Of a DNA stretch of 64,000 nt, positions 53,846-62,485 are shown in pieces. The stretch's first letter is position 1; each line of letters opens with the position of its first letter. Both the position numbers and the translations under genes were made by a program. Origin of the DNA: Verrucomicrobiota bacterium (GTDB taxonomy: Bacteria > Verrucomicrobiota > Verrucomicrobiia > Opitutales > Seribacteraceae). The notes under the pieces are model-generated. The model was given only the letters and a program-made list of their open reading frames with translations. It did not search any database and was not told the origin of the DNA. The DNA is taken from the NCBI GenBank assembly GCA_028343845.1, contig JAOLZO010000005.1, positions 1 through 64,000 of the forward strand. Direction: 5' to 3'.

Positions 53846-55126
53846 TCAAATAAATTTCGTTACCCCGGGAACCGGAGGTTTTGGTGTCTCGAGGTCTTGT
53901 TTCCAATCGAGATGAGGCGGAGTCAGGTCTTCCTTTGAATTCAGGGCGTCCTCGTAGGTGATCTTTTGTCCGGTATAGGCAACCATCCTACCGAGAATCG
54001 CTACCATAGTACTGTGGGCGGCGCGCTCTCCATCATTAAAGGTTTTCCCTCCCTCGCGAATTGCTTTGAACAAGGTGTCGTGCTCGGTTTGGTACATGTC
54101 GTTATTCTCTCCTCGGAAGCGCCAAGCTTCGTCACCAGACAAAATGGCATGCCTGTTTTTTGCCGAGCAAAACCCCTTCTGCCCATAGAGTTCAACTTCG
54201 TAACTGCCGGCAGTTCCGTTTTGCTGCCTGGAAAAGTGGTAACCTCGTGCTCCGTTTTCCCATTGGTAGGCTATCGCAAAATGATCATAGATGTTTCCAT
54301 ACTTATCCATGTCGTCATATACCTGACGGCCGCCGGATCCCTCGGCATGGGTGGGACGTTCCTCGCCCATTGCCCATTGCATCATGTCTATGCAGTGAAC
54401 GGCTTGCTCGACTATGGAGTCACCGGAAAGCCATAGGTGGGCATTCCAATTGCGTGATTGGGCTTCCAAATCAGCCCATCCGTCCTCCCGCTTTTTCTTC
54501 CATACCTCACCACCATTGTAAGTGCTGTACATGGCATTTACTTCTCCAATTCCTCCATCAAGGATTCTGCTGAAAATTTCCTGTTTGGGTTTGTGGTGTC
54601 TCCAGCAAAAACCGGACATGAAGTTAAGATTTTTCTCCTTCGCCTTCTTTGCCAACTCAATGACCTTTCTTACTCCGGGAGCATCGACTGCAACAGGCTT
54701 TTCAAAGAAACAATGGACCCCTTTTTCAATTGCGTAGGCCAAATGCTGAGGGCGGAAGAAAGGGGGGGTTGTCAGAATCACGACGTCTACCCCCGAGTCA
54801 ATCACCTTCTTATAGGCGTCAAAACCGGTAAAGGTGGTTTCGGGGGTAACTTGAAACTTGTCTCTTCCGCGGGCCTTGAGAATGCGACTGCGCAGCTTGA
54901 TCCGATCTTCAAACAGATCCCCGATGGCAGTCAGCGCAACGTTATCGTCCGCACCCATCGCCTGAGCGGCGGCTCCGCTTCCCCGGCCACCGATTCCAAC
55001 CAAGCCAACTTTAATGACCTTGTCGTTTTTGGCTGCCCGGGCTACGTGAGGGGCGGCCAAAAGAGCTCCTGCTGTAAGAGAGGAACCGGCTTTAACGAAA
55101 TCGCGACGTGAGGTAAATGGATTCAT
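53846..55126 (-). CDS. Gfo/Idh/MocA-family oxidoreductase with twin-arginine leader
   Basis: 426 residues. The leader SRRDFVKAGSSLTAG marks export by the Tat pathway as a folded protein with its cofactor. The NAD(P)-binding motif is GLVGIGGRGSGAAAQAM. The family segment ILTTPPFFRPQHLAYAIEKGVHCFFEKPVAVD contains the conserved EKP lysine, and the C-terminal domain has EVELYGQKGF. Such exported proteins are common in PVC and Bacteroidota and act on sugars, some as glycoside hydrolases (GH109-like). The substrate is unknown. It is divergent from the ThuA gene, with 236 bases between them. Confidence 0.9.
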   Translation of the reverse strand: MNPFTSRRDFVKAGSSLTAGALLAAPHVARAAKNDKVIKVGLVGIGGRGSGAAAQAMGADDNVALTAIGDLFEDRIKLRSRILKARGRDKFQVTPETTFTGFDAYKKVIDSGVDVVILTTPPFFRPQHLAYAIEKGVHCFFEKPVAVDAPGVRKVIELAKKAKEKNLNFMSGFCWRHHKPKQEIFSRILDGGIGEVNAMYSTYNGGEVWKKKREDGWADLEAQSRNWNAHLWLSGDSIVEQAVHCIDMMQWAMGEERPTHAEGSGGRQVYDDMDKYGNIYDHFAIAYQWENGARGYHFSRQQNGTAGSYEVELYGQKGFCSAKNRHAILSGDEAWRFRGENNDMYQTEHDTLFKAIREGGKTFNDGERAAHSTMVAILGRMVAYTGQKITYEDALNSKEDLTPPHLDWKQDLETPKPPVPGVTKFI

Positions 55127-55362
55127 GTGTTTTACTTTGAAGGGATTTTATCCGTATGTGAAGAGATTAATTCGCCAAAAGAGAAATTTGTTTCTTTGCA
55201 TGCCATGGTCAAATTTGTCATTTCTATTTGTCTTCACCCCTGAAATTAGGAGTAAGAACGTTTAATCTGCTAAAAAAAAACGCCGTAGCGTACCTTTTTA
55301 TGATTGATGCATAGCCCGCTTCCATGAATCTAGATATTTTCCTTAATCCAACAAAAGTTCTC

Positions 55363-58300
55363 ATGATAATCAGACCCTCTTCCTTTCTTCTTTCGTTTTG
55401 TCTCGCTTTCCTGTTCACGGCTCTTGGCGCGGCGGACAAAAAAGTGGTTTTCGTGGCTGGTGCCAAAAGCCATGGGTACTTCTCCCACGAACACATTGCC
55501 GGTTGCAAGCTACTCGCCAAGTACTTGGACGAAGCGAAAATAGGCCTTAAGTCAGTTGTGGTGACCGACAACGGTTATCCTAAGGATCCTTCCGTTTTCG
55601 ATGATGCGGTTGCGGTCGTGGTTTATTGCGACGGCGGGGGCAGGCACTTGCTGAATGCTCACCTTAAGGAATTTGACAAAATCATGAAGCGTGGAGTGGG
55701 GTTGGCTTGCCTGCATTACGGGGTGGAGGTTCCCAAGGGCGCCCCCGGTGATCATTTCCTCAAATGGATAGGCGGGTACTTCGAAACCAATTGGTCAGTG
55801 AATCCTCATTGGACGGCGGAATTCAAGGTTTTCCCAAATCACCCTGTCAGCTCAGGGGTCAAGCCTTTTGCAATAAATGACGAGTGGTATTACCATATGC
55901 GCTTTAGGGAAAACATGAATGGGGTGACCCCAATCCTTTCCGCCATGCCCGGCCCGGAAACTCTCAAGCGAAGAGATGGGGCTCATAGCAACAACCCTCA
56001 TGTGAGAAAATCCGTTTTGGAGAGGAAGGAAGCCCAGCACGTTGCTTGGGCCTTTCAGCGGGGCAAGGACTACAAGGACGGACGCGGGTTTGGTTTCACG
56101 GGCGGACATAACCACGTCAATTGGGGCTCCGACAATTTTCGTCGACTAGCCTTAAACGCCATTGCTTGGATTGCCAAGGTGGACATACCCAAAGGGGGGT
56201 TGCAAACGGGTGAAGTTTCGGTAGGTGATCTGCAGGCTAATCAGGATTATTCCCCCCGAGGCTGGGCACCAGAGCAAATTGAGGCAAAACTGAAGGAATT
56301 CAATGGCAAAGCACCGAAAAAAGGAGCAACTCTTAGTCCTAAGAAAGATACTGCCAAGCCTCTTTTCGCAAGCAAGGTGGTAACCGCGCAAACCCCCGGG
56401 CAGGGGCACGACGTGTCCGCTGAAATCAAGGGCATAAAGGAATTGCACCTCTACGTAAGTGATACAGGAAATGGCTATGCCTGCGATTGGGCAGGTTGGG
56501 TGAACCCCAGACTGGTCGATGCCTCCGGTAAGGAAACCAAGCTTACTTCCATGAAATGGAAACATGCATCTTCCGGGTGGGGACAGGTCAACCTTAACAA
56601 AAATGCACAAGGAGGTTCGATGAAGGTAGCGGGTAAAGAGGTGCAAGGCATAGGGTGCCATGCGAACTCACTGATCAGTTACCAATTGCCGGCCAACCAT
56701 AAATTTACGCGCTTTTTAGCCAAAGGCGCGTTGGATGATGGTGGAGCCCGTCAGGGTGCCTGTGGGAACCAGTCCAGCATACAATTCTACGTCTATGCTG
56801 AAAAACCCAAGACCCTCGGGGGTGTAAGGGTATCATCCGGACCCAAAGGTTCAGGCAAACGCATTGGAGATCAAGGCGATCCTTCCCATGCGGTTGACAA
56901 CCTCGACGTTCACGATGAGGTCAAGGCCACTCTTTTCGCCAGTGAACCGATGATTTTGAGCCCTTCCGCGATTGACGTTGACCACCGCGGTCGGGTTTGG
57001 GTTTGCGAAGTTACCAATTACCGCAGACACAAGAACAAACGCGAAGAAGGAGACCGCATCCTAATACTGGAGGATACCAATGGAGACAACAAGGCAGACA
57101 AGGTAAAGACCTTTTATCAAGGGCGGGACGTCGATTCGGCTCATGGCGTCAGTGTGTTCGGAAACAAGGTGATTGTCGCGGTGGCTGACCGGATCATGGT
57201 CTTCACTGACAAGAACGGTGATGACAAACCAGATTCCAAGGAGAATTTGTTCACTGGAATTTCGGGCACTCAGCACGATCACGGCATCCATGCCGTACAC
57301 TTCGGTCCCGATGGCAAGTTCTACTTCAACTTTGGCAACAGTGGTCGTCAAATAAAGGATAAGGATGGCAAGCCCATCATTGATCTGGCGGGTAACGAAG
57401 TGAATGACAAACGCAAACCATACCAACAAGGCATGGTATTTCGTTGCAACGAGGATGGTTCCGACTTCGAGACTCTCGGCTGGAATTTCCGCAACAATTG
57501 GGAAGCGGCCGTGGACAGTTTCGGTAGCGTCTGGCAATCCGATAATGACGACGATGGGAACAGAGGCGTACGAATCAATTACGTCATGGAATTTGGAAAC
57601 TACGGCTACCGGGGTGAATTTTCGGGCAAGGGATGGAGAGATAAGCGCACCAACATTGAAACGGAAATACCTCTTCGCCATTGGCATCTCAATGATCCTG
57701 GCGTGATGCCAAACTTGCTTCAAACCGGAGCCGGTTCACCCACCGGCATAATGGTCTACGAAGGCACTCTCCTGCCAAAGGTTTTTCAAGGGCAGGTCAT
57801 CCATTGCGATGCCGGTCCCAGTGTCGTCCGGGCGTATCCCGTAACGAGGAGCGGGGCGGGCTATGATGCCGAGGTTGTGGACATTCTTAACGGAGCGAGT
57901 CGTGACAAATGGTTTCGACCCTCCGACGTGGTCGCGGCTCCTGATGGCTCGCTCATGGTGTCGGACTGGTATGATCCCGGTGTGGGCGGACATAATATGC
58001 GTGATCTCGATAGAGGACGTCTTTTCCTCGTTGCTCCCGAGGGTCATCAATACAAATCGCCCAAGGTCGACGTTTCCAGTATCGATGGAGCTATTGCCGC
58101 CCTGAAGAGCCCTAATCAAGCAACGCGATACCTTGCTTGGCATGCTCTTCGCAAGCAGGGCAAGAAGGCAGAAGCTGCCTTGCAAAAATTGTGGTCCGAT
58201 TCCAACCCTCGACTTCGAGCTCGAGCGCTTTGGCTTTTAGGCAAGATCAAGGGCAGGGGACAGCGTTACGTAGAACTCGCCATCAAGGACAAGGATCCGG

Positions 58301-58764
58301 ATATTCGCATAGTCGGTCTTCGACTCGCCCGACAATTGGCGGACGTCAAGGAGATCGAGGTTGTCCAAAAACTGGTCTCGGACGATTCATCCGCAGTTCG
58401 GCGAGAATGCGCCATTGCCTTGCGTCATCAGAAAACGGATCAATCGTCCAAACTCTGGGCTGAACTGGCACTTCGTCATGATGGAAAATGCCGATGGTAT
58501 TTGGAGGCGCTAGGACTTGCCTCTGATCTTAATGCTGACGCCTGTTTTGATGCTTGGCTGAGCAAAGTTGGGGACAAATGGAATTCCCCTGCGGGTCGTG
58601 ACGTCATTTGGCGGATGAGGGCAAAGTCCGCGCCAGGCTATCTGGTCAGAATTCTTAAAGACGATAAGATACCAGCCGAAACTCATCCCCGTTACGTGAG
58701 GGCGCTTGATTTTCACTCCGGACCCGAAAAAGACAAGGCGCTCGAATCCCTACTGGACATTTGA
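55363..58764 (+). CDS. ThuA-NPCBM-membrane-bound dehydrogenase protein with HEAT repeats
   Basis: About 1133 residues, exported (signal about 1-24). Domains in order: ThuA-like (about 28-270, with FVAGAKSHGYFSHEH and FTGGHNHVNWG), an NPCBM carbohydrate-binding module (about 350-480, LHLYVSDTGNGYACDWAGW), then the PVC membrane-bound-dehydrogenase propeller (about 520-880, AIDVDHRGRVWVCEVTNYRRH, QHDHGIHAVHFGPDG). HEAT-like helices follow to the end. Related PVC proteins commonly continue into a heme-binding cytochrome c domain; here that domain is in the next gene. Role: probably a periplasmic sugar-linked oxidation system. ATG 55363 begins the signal; the open frame extends to ATG 55324. Confidence 0.87.
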   Translation: MIIRPSSFLLSFCLAFLFTALGAADKKVVFVAGAKSHGYFSHEHIAGCKLLAKYLDEAKIGLKSVVVTDNGYPKDPSVFDDAVAVVVYCDGGGRHLLNAHLKEFDKIMKRGVGLACLHYGVEVPKGAPGDHFLKWIGGYFETNWSVNPHWTAEFKVFPNHPVSSGVKPFAINDEWYYHMRFRENMNGVTPILSAMPGPETLKRRDGAHSNNPHVRKSVLERKEAQHVAWAFQRGKDYKDGRGFGFTGGHNHVNWGSDNFRRLALNAIAWIAKVDIPKGGLQTGEVSVGDLQANQDYSPRGWAPEQIEAKLKEFNGKAPKKGATLSPKKDTAKPLFASKVVTAQTPGQGHDVSAEIKGIKELHLYVSDTGNGYACDWAGWVNPRLVDASGKETKLTSMKWKHASSGWGQVNLNKNAQGGSMKVAGKEVQGIGCHANSLISYQLPANHKFTRFLAKGALDDGGARQGACGNQSSIQFYVYAEKPKTLGGVRVSSGPKGSGKRIGDQGDPSHAVDNLDVHDEVKATLFASEPMILSPSAIDVDHRGRVWVCEVTNYRRHKNKREEGDRILILEDTNGDNKADKVKTFYQGRDVDSAHGVSVFGNKVIVAVADRIMVFTDKNGDDKPDSKENLFTGISGTQHDHGIHAVHFGPDGKFYFNFGNSGRQIKDKDGKPIIDLAGNEVNDKRKPYQQGMVFRCNEDGSDFETLGWNFRNNWEAAVDSFGSVWQSDNDDDGNRGVRINYVMEFGNYGYRGEFSGKGWRDKRTNIETEIPLRHWHLNDPGVMPNLLQTGAGSPTGIMVYEGTLLPKVFQGQVIHCDAGPSVVRAYPVTRSGAGYDAEVVDILNGASRDKWFRPSDVVAAPDGSLMVSDWYDPGVGGHNMRDLDRGRLFLVAPEGHQYKSPKVDVSSIDGAIAALKSPNQATRYLAWHALRKQGKKAEAALQKLWSDSNPRLRARALWLLGKIKGRGQRYVELAIKDKDPDIRIVGLRLARQLADVKEIEVVQKLVSDDSSAVRRECAIALRHQKTDQSSKLWAELALRHDGKCRWYLEALGLASDLNADACFDAWLSKVGDKWNSPAGRDVIWRMRAKSAPGYLVRILKDDKIPAETHPRYVRALDFHSGPEKDKALESLLDI

Positions 58765-58823
58765 AAACCTGAGGGCTCTCAGCCTGATTTTGCCGAAGGC
58801 GTAAAGAGAACCCTTTTCGATCA

Positions 58824-59774
58824 ATGCAATCTTTCTTCAAGACTAATTGGATCCACTCGCTTTGGCTTATACTGCTTTTCGCCGGGAGCCTCGTTGGGGA
58901 AACGGTTACTCCGAAGGATCGATTGATTGTCGAAACCCTCATTCGTCTTAATCGGTTTGACGTATCAGGGAATGAAAAATGGAAGGGTGCCGTGCAAAGG
59001 TATGCTCGGTCGCAAAGGGGCGAAGAGGGTTATTTCGAACTTGTCGAACAATTTTCGGTTGAAGCCGAATTGCCCGAGTTGCTTCGTCTTGTGGAAGAGG
59101 ATCCGACATCCGCACTTTCTGCCAAATCGGTCCAGTTAATCTTCCGGTTGGGGGAGCAAAAGAAACTGTCACGACTGCTTTCAGGCAGTCCCAAGAAAAA
59201 GGCCAATGCAATCATAACCCTCATTGGTTTTGTCAAAACCCCGGAGGCGCAAAAACTCCTTGATGAACACAAAGCCTTGAGCGCGCCTGCGACATCTGTC
59301 GCAAAGGGTGCTCCTGCCCTTATTTCAACTGCTGATGACATCAAGGCTCTGGCCGCCCGGACTGGAAATGTCAAGCAAGGCAAAGTGGTCTTTCAAAAAT
59401 TTTGCTTTGCCTGCCACAAGGCGGGAGATCTCGGGCTCGACTTTGGTCCCGGCTTGTCCGAGATCGGAAGCAAGTTGCCCAAAAGTGAACTTCTTTTGGC
59501 CATAGTAAAACCAAATGCGGGCATTAGTTTCGATTATGAGGGTTGGACCGTTGAAACCAAGCAGGGATCCTTTCTTGCCGGAATAGTAAGTGAGAGCGAT
59601 GAAGAGTTAACGGTTCGAATGGTGGGAGGAGTTAGCCAAAAAGTCAAAAAGGCCGACATTGCAAAACGTACCAAGATGAAGGCATCGCTTATGCCCGAAG
59701 GACTGCACCTTGCCATGTCTGAAATGGAGTTGGTTGACTTGGTCGAGTTTTTATCAAGCCTAAGAACCAGATAA
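58824..59774 (+). CDS. Exported cytochrome c protein (PVC heme-binding domain)
   Basis: 316 residues with a signal peptide (about 1-25). A helical first half resembles HEAT repeats (ELLRLVEEDPTSALSAKSVQLIF). The C-terminal half is the PVC heme-binding domain: GNVKQGKVVFQKFCFACHKAG with the CFACH site near residue 193, the LGLDFGPGLSEIG segment, and a GWTVETKQGSFLAGIVSES domain that often follows it. It starts 59 bases after the ThuA/propeller gene, in a different frame. It appears to supply the cytochrome module usually fused to that protein. It probably accepts electrons in the periplasm. Confidence 0.87.
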   Translation: MQSFFKTNWIHSLWLILLFAGSLVGETVTPKDRLIVETLIRLNRFDVSGNEKWKGAVQRYARSQRGEEGYFELVEQFSVEAELPELLRLVEEDPTSALSAKSVQLIFRLGEQKKLSRLLSGSPKKKANAIITLIGFVKTPEAQKLLDEHKALSAPATSVAKGAPALISTADDIKALAARTGNVKQGKVVFQKFCFACHKAGDLGLDFGPGLSEIGSKLPKSELLLAIVKPNAGISFDYEGWTVETKQGSFLAGIVSESDEELTVRMVGGVSQKVKKADIAKRTKMKASLMPEGLHLAMSEMELVDLVEFLSSLRTR

Positions 59775-59906
59775 TCCTTTTTTTGTGGATTACGAGCCCT
59801 GCGGTCAGACCCATTGAAATGCCGATTTGACTTCCCCCAAATTACGGAGTACCTTCAATCATGAGCAGCGAAGGAAAATTTCGTTACGGGCAAAACGCGA
59901 CTTAAG

Positions 59907-60395
59907 ATGAGGAGAGCCCAAACACAACTAAGGTCATTAAGTGCGTTTCTCATGCCATTGACACTCCTTTGCGTAGCGACCTTCATACTATCCGGCAAGA
60001 ACGGACCAAATGGCCGAGATCAACTCGTGCTGAAGATGAAGACGATCATTATCCCAAAAATCGAATTTAAGGAAGTTCCCTTGCCCGAGGCGCTCAATTT
60101 TCTAAGGGCTGAGGCCCGCAAGCATGATCCTCAGAAAGCGGGAGTAAACATAGTGCTTCTTACGAGGGAAGAGTCGCCCCCGAAGATTACACTCAAGCTT
60201 AACAACCTTTCGCTGAGTTCCTCCCTAGGGTTTATCACTGAGTTGACGGGTTATGTTTATGAGGTTCGTCAAGAGGCTGTCGTCATTAGCAAACCAAGCC
60301 CTCAAGGAAAGAAACAGGCATTTAATCCGCACCTGCAAACCGAAATCTACGAATTGAACGAAGGATTGAAGAACAGGCTTTTGAGGAATCCCTGA
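59907..60395 (+). CDS. Exported STN/secretin-like domain protein
   Basis: 162 residues. An N-terminal hydrophobic segment (about 10-28) is a signal or anchor. The remainder, KMKTIIIPKIEFKEVPLPEALNFLRAEA, then ITLKLNNLSLSSSLGFITELTGYVYEVRQEAVVIS, matches the short N-terminal (STN) fold of TonB receptors and secretins. Free-standing proteins of this kind are frequent in Verrucomicrobiota and of unknown function; a periplasmic protein-interaction role is plausible. It is convergent with the CDP-alcohol phosphatidyltransferase gene. Confidence 0.75.
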   Translation: MRRAQTQLRSLSAFLMPLTLLCVATFILSGKNGPNGRDQLVLKMKTIIIPKIEFKEVPLPEALNFLRAEARKHDPQKAGVNIVLLTREESPPKITLKLNNLSLSSSLGFITELTGYVYEVRQEAVVISKPSPQGKKQAFNPHLQTEIYELNEGLKNRLLRNP

Positions 60396-60409
60396 ACCAA
60401 GAAACGCAT

Positions 60410-61189
60410 TCATTCATCCGGGTCCGCCGCTTCCCTTTTTTTCTTCATGTCGATGACCCAAAGCTTGGCATGAGATTGCCAAACTAAAAAAAGGAGGCCT
60501 AAGGAAAGAACTCCTGTATAGATAGGAACGCCTAAGGAAAAGTACTCACGGTGAGAATCGAAAAAGATGATGAAAGAGTTGAGGAGGATGAAATAGATTC
60601 TTATCTCCGTGGGACCGATGCCGAGGAAGTATATTTCAAACTCGTTTGTTGCGGCGAAGCAAAGAAAGGAATTTACCATGTAGCCACTGGTGATCGCCAG
60701 AATTGCGAAGAACCACCATTCGAGATTTTGTTGGGGTTGGGCAATCAGGGCATAGGCAATGATCAAGCCGCACTGGAAAACATAGTCTAGAAAGTGATCC
60801 ATATAGAAACCCCATTTGACTAAACCTGTGTCTCGGGCTCGACCGACGGCTCCATCGAAAAGGTCGGTTATGTATTGGAGAAAGATAGCAACCGATACAC
60901 CCCAAAACCAGCTGATTTCTCCGGTGTTGCGAACTTGCCAGGCAGAGGCAATGACAAGACCCGTCCACGGAATGGTTAGAAGAGTGAGGTGATAAGTTTC
61001 CAGCCAATTGGGTATACGGTCCACCCATCTTGCAACGAACCTTTTCTCCAGGGGTCCTAGAATCGATTCCCCTTTCTTTTTTGCCCCCCCGAATTGTTGT
61101 TGTTGGCTGTTTTTCACGGCTTTCGGGTGTGTATAATCAAAAGGTAAGATATCTTGGAGAATATTGATTGCGAGGAGAGTCCAATTCAA
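60410..61189 (-). CDS. CDP-alcohol phosphatidyltransferase family protein
   Basis: 259-residue inner-membrane enzyme with several hydrophobic helices. The active-site motif reads DLFDGAVGRARDTG and continues to GFYMDHFLD. It fits the family pattern DxxDGxxAR-x(8-9)-GxxxDxxxD except that Gly replaces the Ala before Arg. It transfers a phosphoalcohol head group to form a phospholipid or related lipid. An Asp/Glu-rich tail follows. It could be a phosphatidylglycerophosphate- or phosphatidylserine-type enzyme, or an ethanolaminephosphotransferase-like protein; the acceptor is unclear. Confidence 0.82.
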   Translation of the reverse strand: MNWTLLAINILQDILPFDYTHPKAVKNSQQQQFGGAKKKGESILGPLEKRFVARWVDRIPNWLETYHLTLLTIPWTGLVIASAWQVRNTGEISWFWGVSVAIFLQYITDLFDGAVGRARDTGLVKWGFYMDHFLDYVFQCGLIIAYALIAQPQQNLEWWFFAILAITSGYMVNSFLCFAATNEFEIYFLGIGPTEIRIYFILLNSFIIFFDSHREYFSLGVPIYTGVLSLGLLFLVWQSHAKLWVIDMKKKREAADPDE

Positions 61190-61333
61190 TGGCTCTGGAA
61201 AACCAAAGCAAGCATGATCAGTTCACAAAATGTCCAATTGCAATTATCAGAAATATCTTTACCGTAACGCTATATAAGAATTGGCAATCGTTGCCAGAAT
61301 TCTTCCCTCTACCTCTAAATCTCGACTCAAATC

Positions 61334-62473
61334 ATGAACAACAAAATTCTTTGCGTTGATGACGAAGAATCCATCCTTCGTGGTTTTCAGTTGAATTTGA
61401 GAAAAGATTTTGAACTCCATCTTGCCTCGAATGGGGTGGAAGGACTCGAAGTTTTCGATAGGGAAGGGGGATTTGCTTTGGTGTTGTCCGACATGCGGAT
61501 GCCGCAGATGAACGGTGCAACCATGCTTTCCGAGATCAAGGGAAGAGACCCTGAGGTGGTGACGGTTCTTCTTACCGGTCACACGGATTTTGAATCTGCA
61601 ATGGCTGCCGTTAATGAGGGTAGTATATTCCGGATGCTCTCCAAGCCTTGTCCTCCTGAAATGTTGATTCGTGTTCTAAATGACGGTTTGGCCCAGCATG
61701 ACTTGATTACAAGCAAGAGAATTCTTCTTGATCAAACCTTGCGGGGAGCAGTGGATGCGCTGGCCCAATCCCTTTCAACGGCAAAACCTCTTTTTTTCGG
61801 TCGAGCCCAAAGGGTTCGAAGGATTGCCAACGAATTGGCCGAAACGCTGAAGATTCCGGATGCCTGGCGGGTGGATATTGCTAGCACCTTTTCCCAGTTA
61901 GCTTATATTTCAATTCCAGAGGCCTTAGTGGAGGATGTTTATCATAAGCGTGAGTTGGCTCTTGAGGTACGGCAGATGGTCAAGCAATTGCCCGATGATA
62001 CGCAACTTTTGATAGAGAAGATTCCGGGACTCGAAGATGTTGGCGAGATCTTGGGAAAACTGACAGTTCAACATAGATTCGAAGAAGATGATGATACTGG
62101 CTTGCGAAAGGCAGCCTCCATATTGCGCGTTGCGCTTGATTTTGATTACTATGAAGAGCAGGGTCATGACAGAAGCTTGATTGTACAGACCCTTAAGAGT
62201 AAAAAAGATCTTTATGACCCCGAGGTCACGGATTGCTTGTCCCAGTTGCTCGTAGTTGCGCAACAACAATTCAAACTTGAGGAAATCCCGATCCGCAAAC
62301 TTGACATTGGGATGCGCTTGGCTCAAGAGCTTCGCTTGGAGGATGGTTTTTTAGTCGCCTCATGCGGGGCAGATGTCGACCGTCAACTTCTCCGGGTCAT
62401 TCGAAATTACGTATCCTGCTATAACGAGATCCCTTTTCCAAAAAAGGTACAGGTTACCGTTCCCGTAATTTAA
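61334..62473 (+). CDS. Response regulator with a degenerate HD-GYP-like output domain
   Basis: 379 residues. The receiver domain (1-120) has the acidic pair D9/D10, phosphorylation site D53 in LVLSDMRMPQMNG, VTVLLTGHTD and the conserved Lys in MLSKPCPP. The output region (about 140-375) begins with a helix pattern like RpfG-type HD-GYP proteins (RVRRIANELAETLKIPDAWRVDIASTFSQLAYISIPEALV). The HD dyad position reads SQ, and no HHE or GYP motif is seen, so phosphodiesterase activity is unlikely. It probably signals by protein contact. The kinase gene follows after 12 bases. Confidence 0.82.
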   Translation: MNNKILCVDDEESILRGFQLNLRKDFELHLASNGVEGLEVFDREGGFALVLSDMRMPQMNGATMLSEIKGRDPEVVTVLLTGHTDFESAMAAVNEGSIFRMLSKPCPPEMLIRVLNDGLAQHDLITSKRILLDQTLRGAVDALAQSLSTAKPLFFGRAQRVRRIANELAETLKIPDAWRVDIASTFSQLAYISIPEALVEDVYHKRELALEVRQMVKQLPDDTQLLIEKIPGLEDVGEILGKLTVQHRFEEDDDTGLRKAASILRVALDFDYYEEQGHDRSLIVQTLKSKKDLYDPEVTDCLSQLLVVAQQQFKLEEIPIRKLDIGMRLAQELRLEDGFLVASCGADVDRQLLRVIRNYVSCYNEIPFPKKVQVTVPVI

Positions 62474-62485
62474 ACCCTCATTGCT

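Noticed and set aside
58700-58830. Sequencing frameshift joining the ThuA and cytochrome genes
   Set aside because: Translating past the stop in the same frame gives no family sequence, and the second gene has its own convincing signal peptide; kept only as a possibility in the finding.
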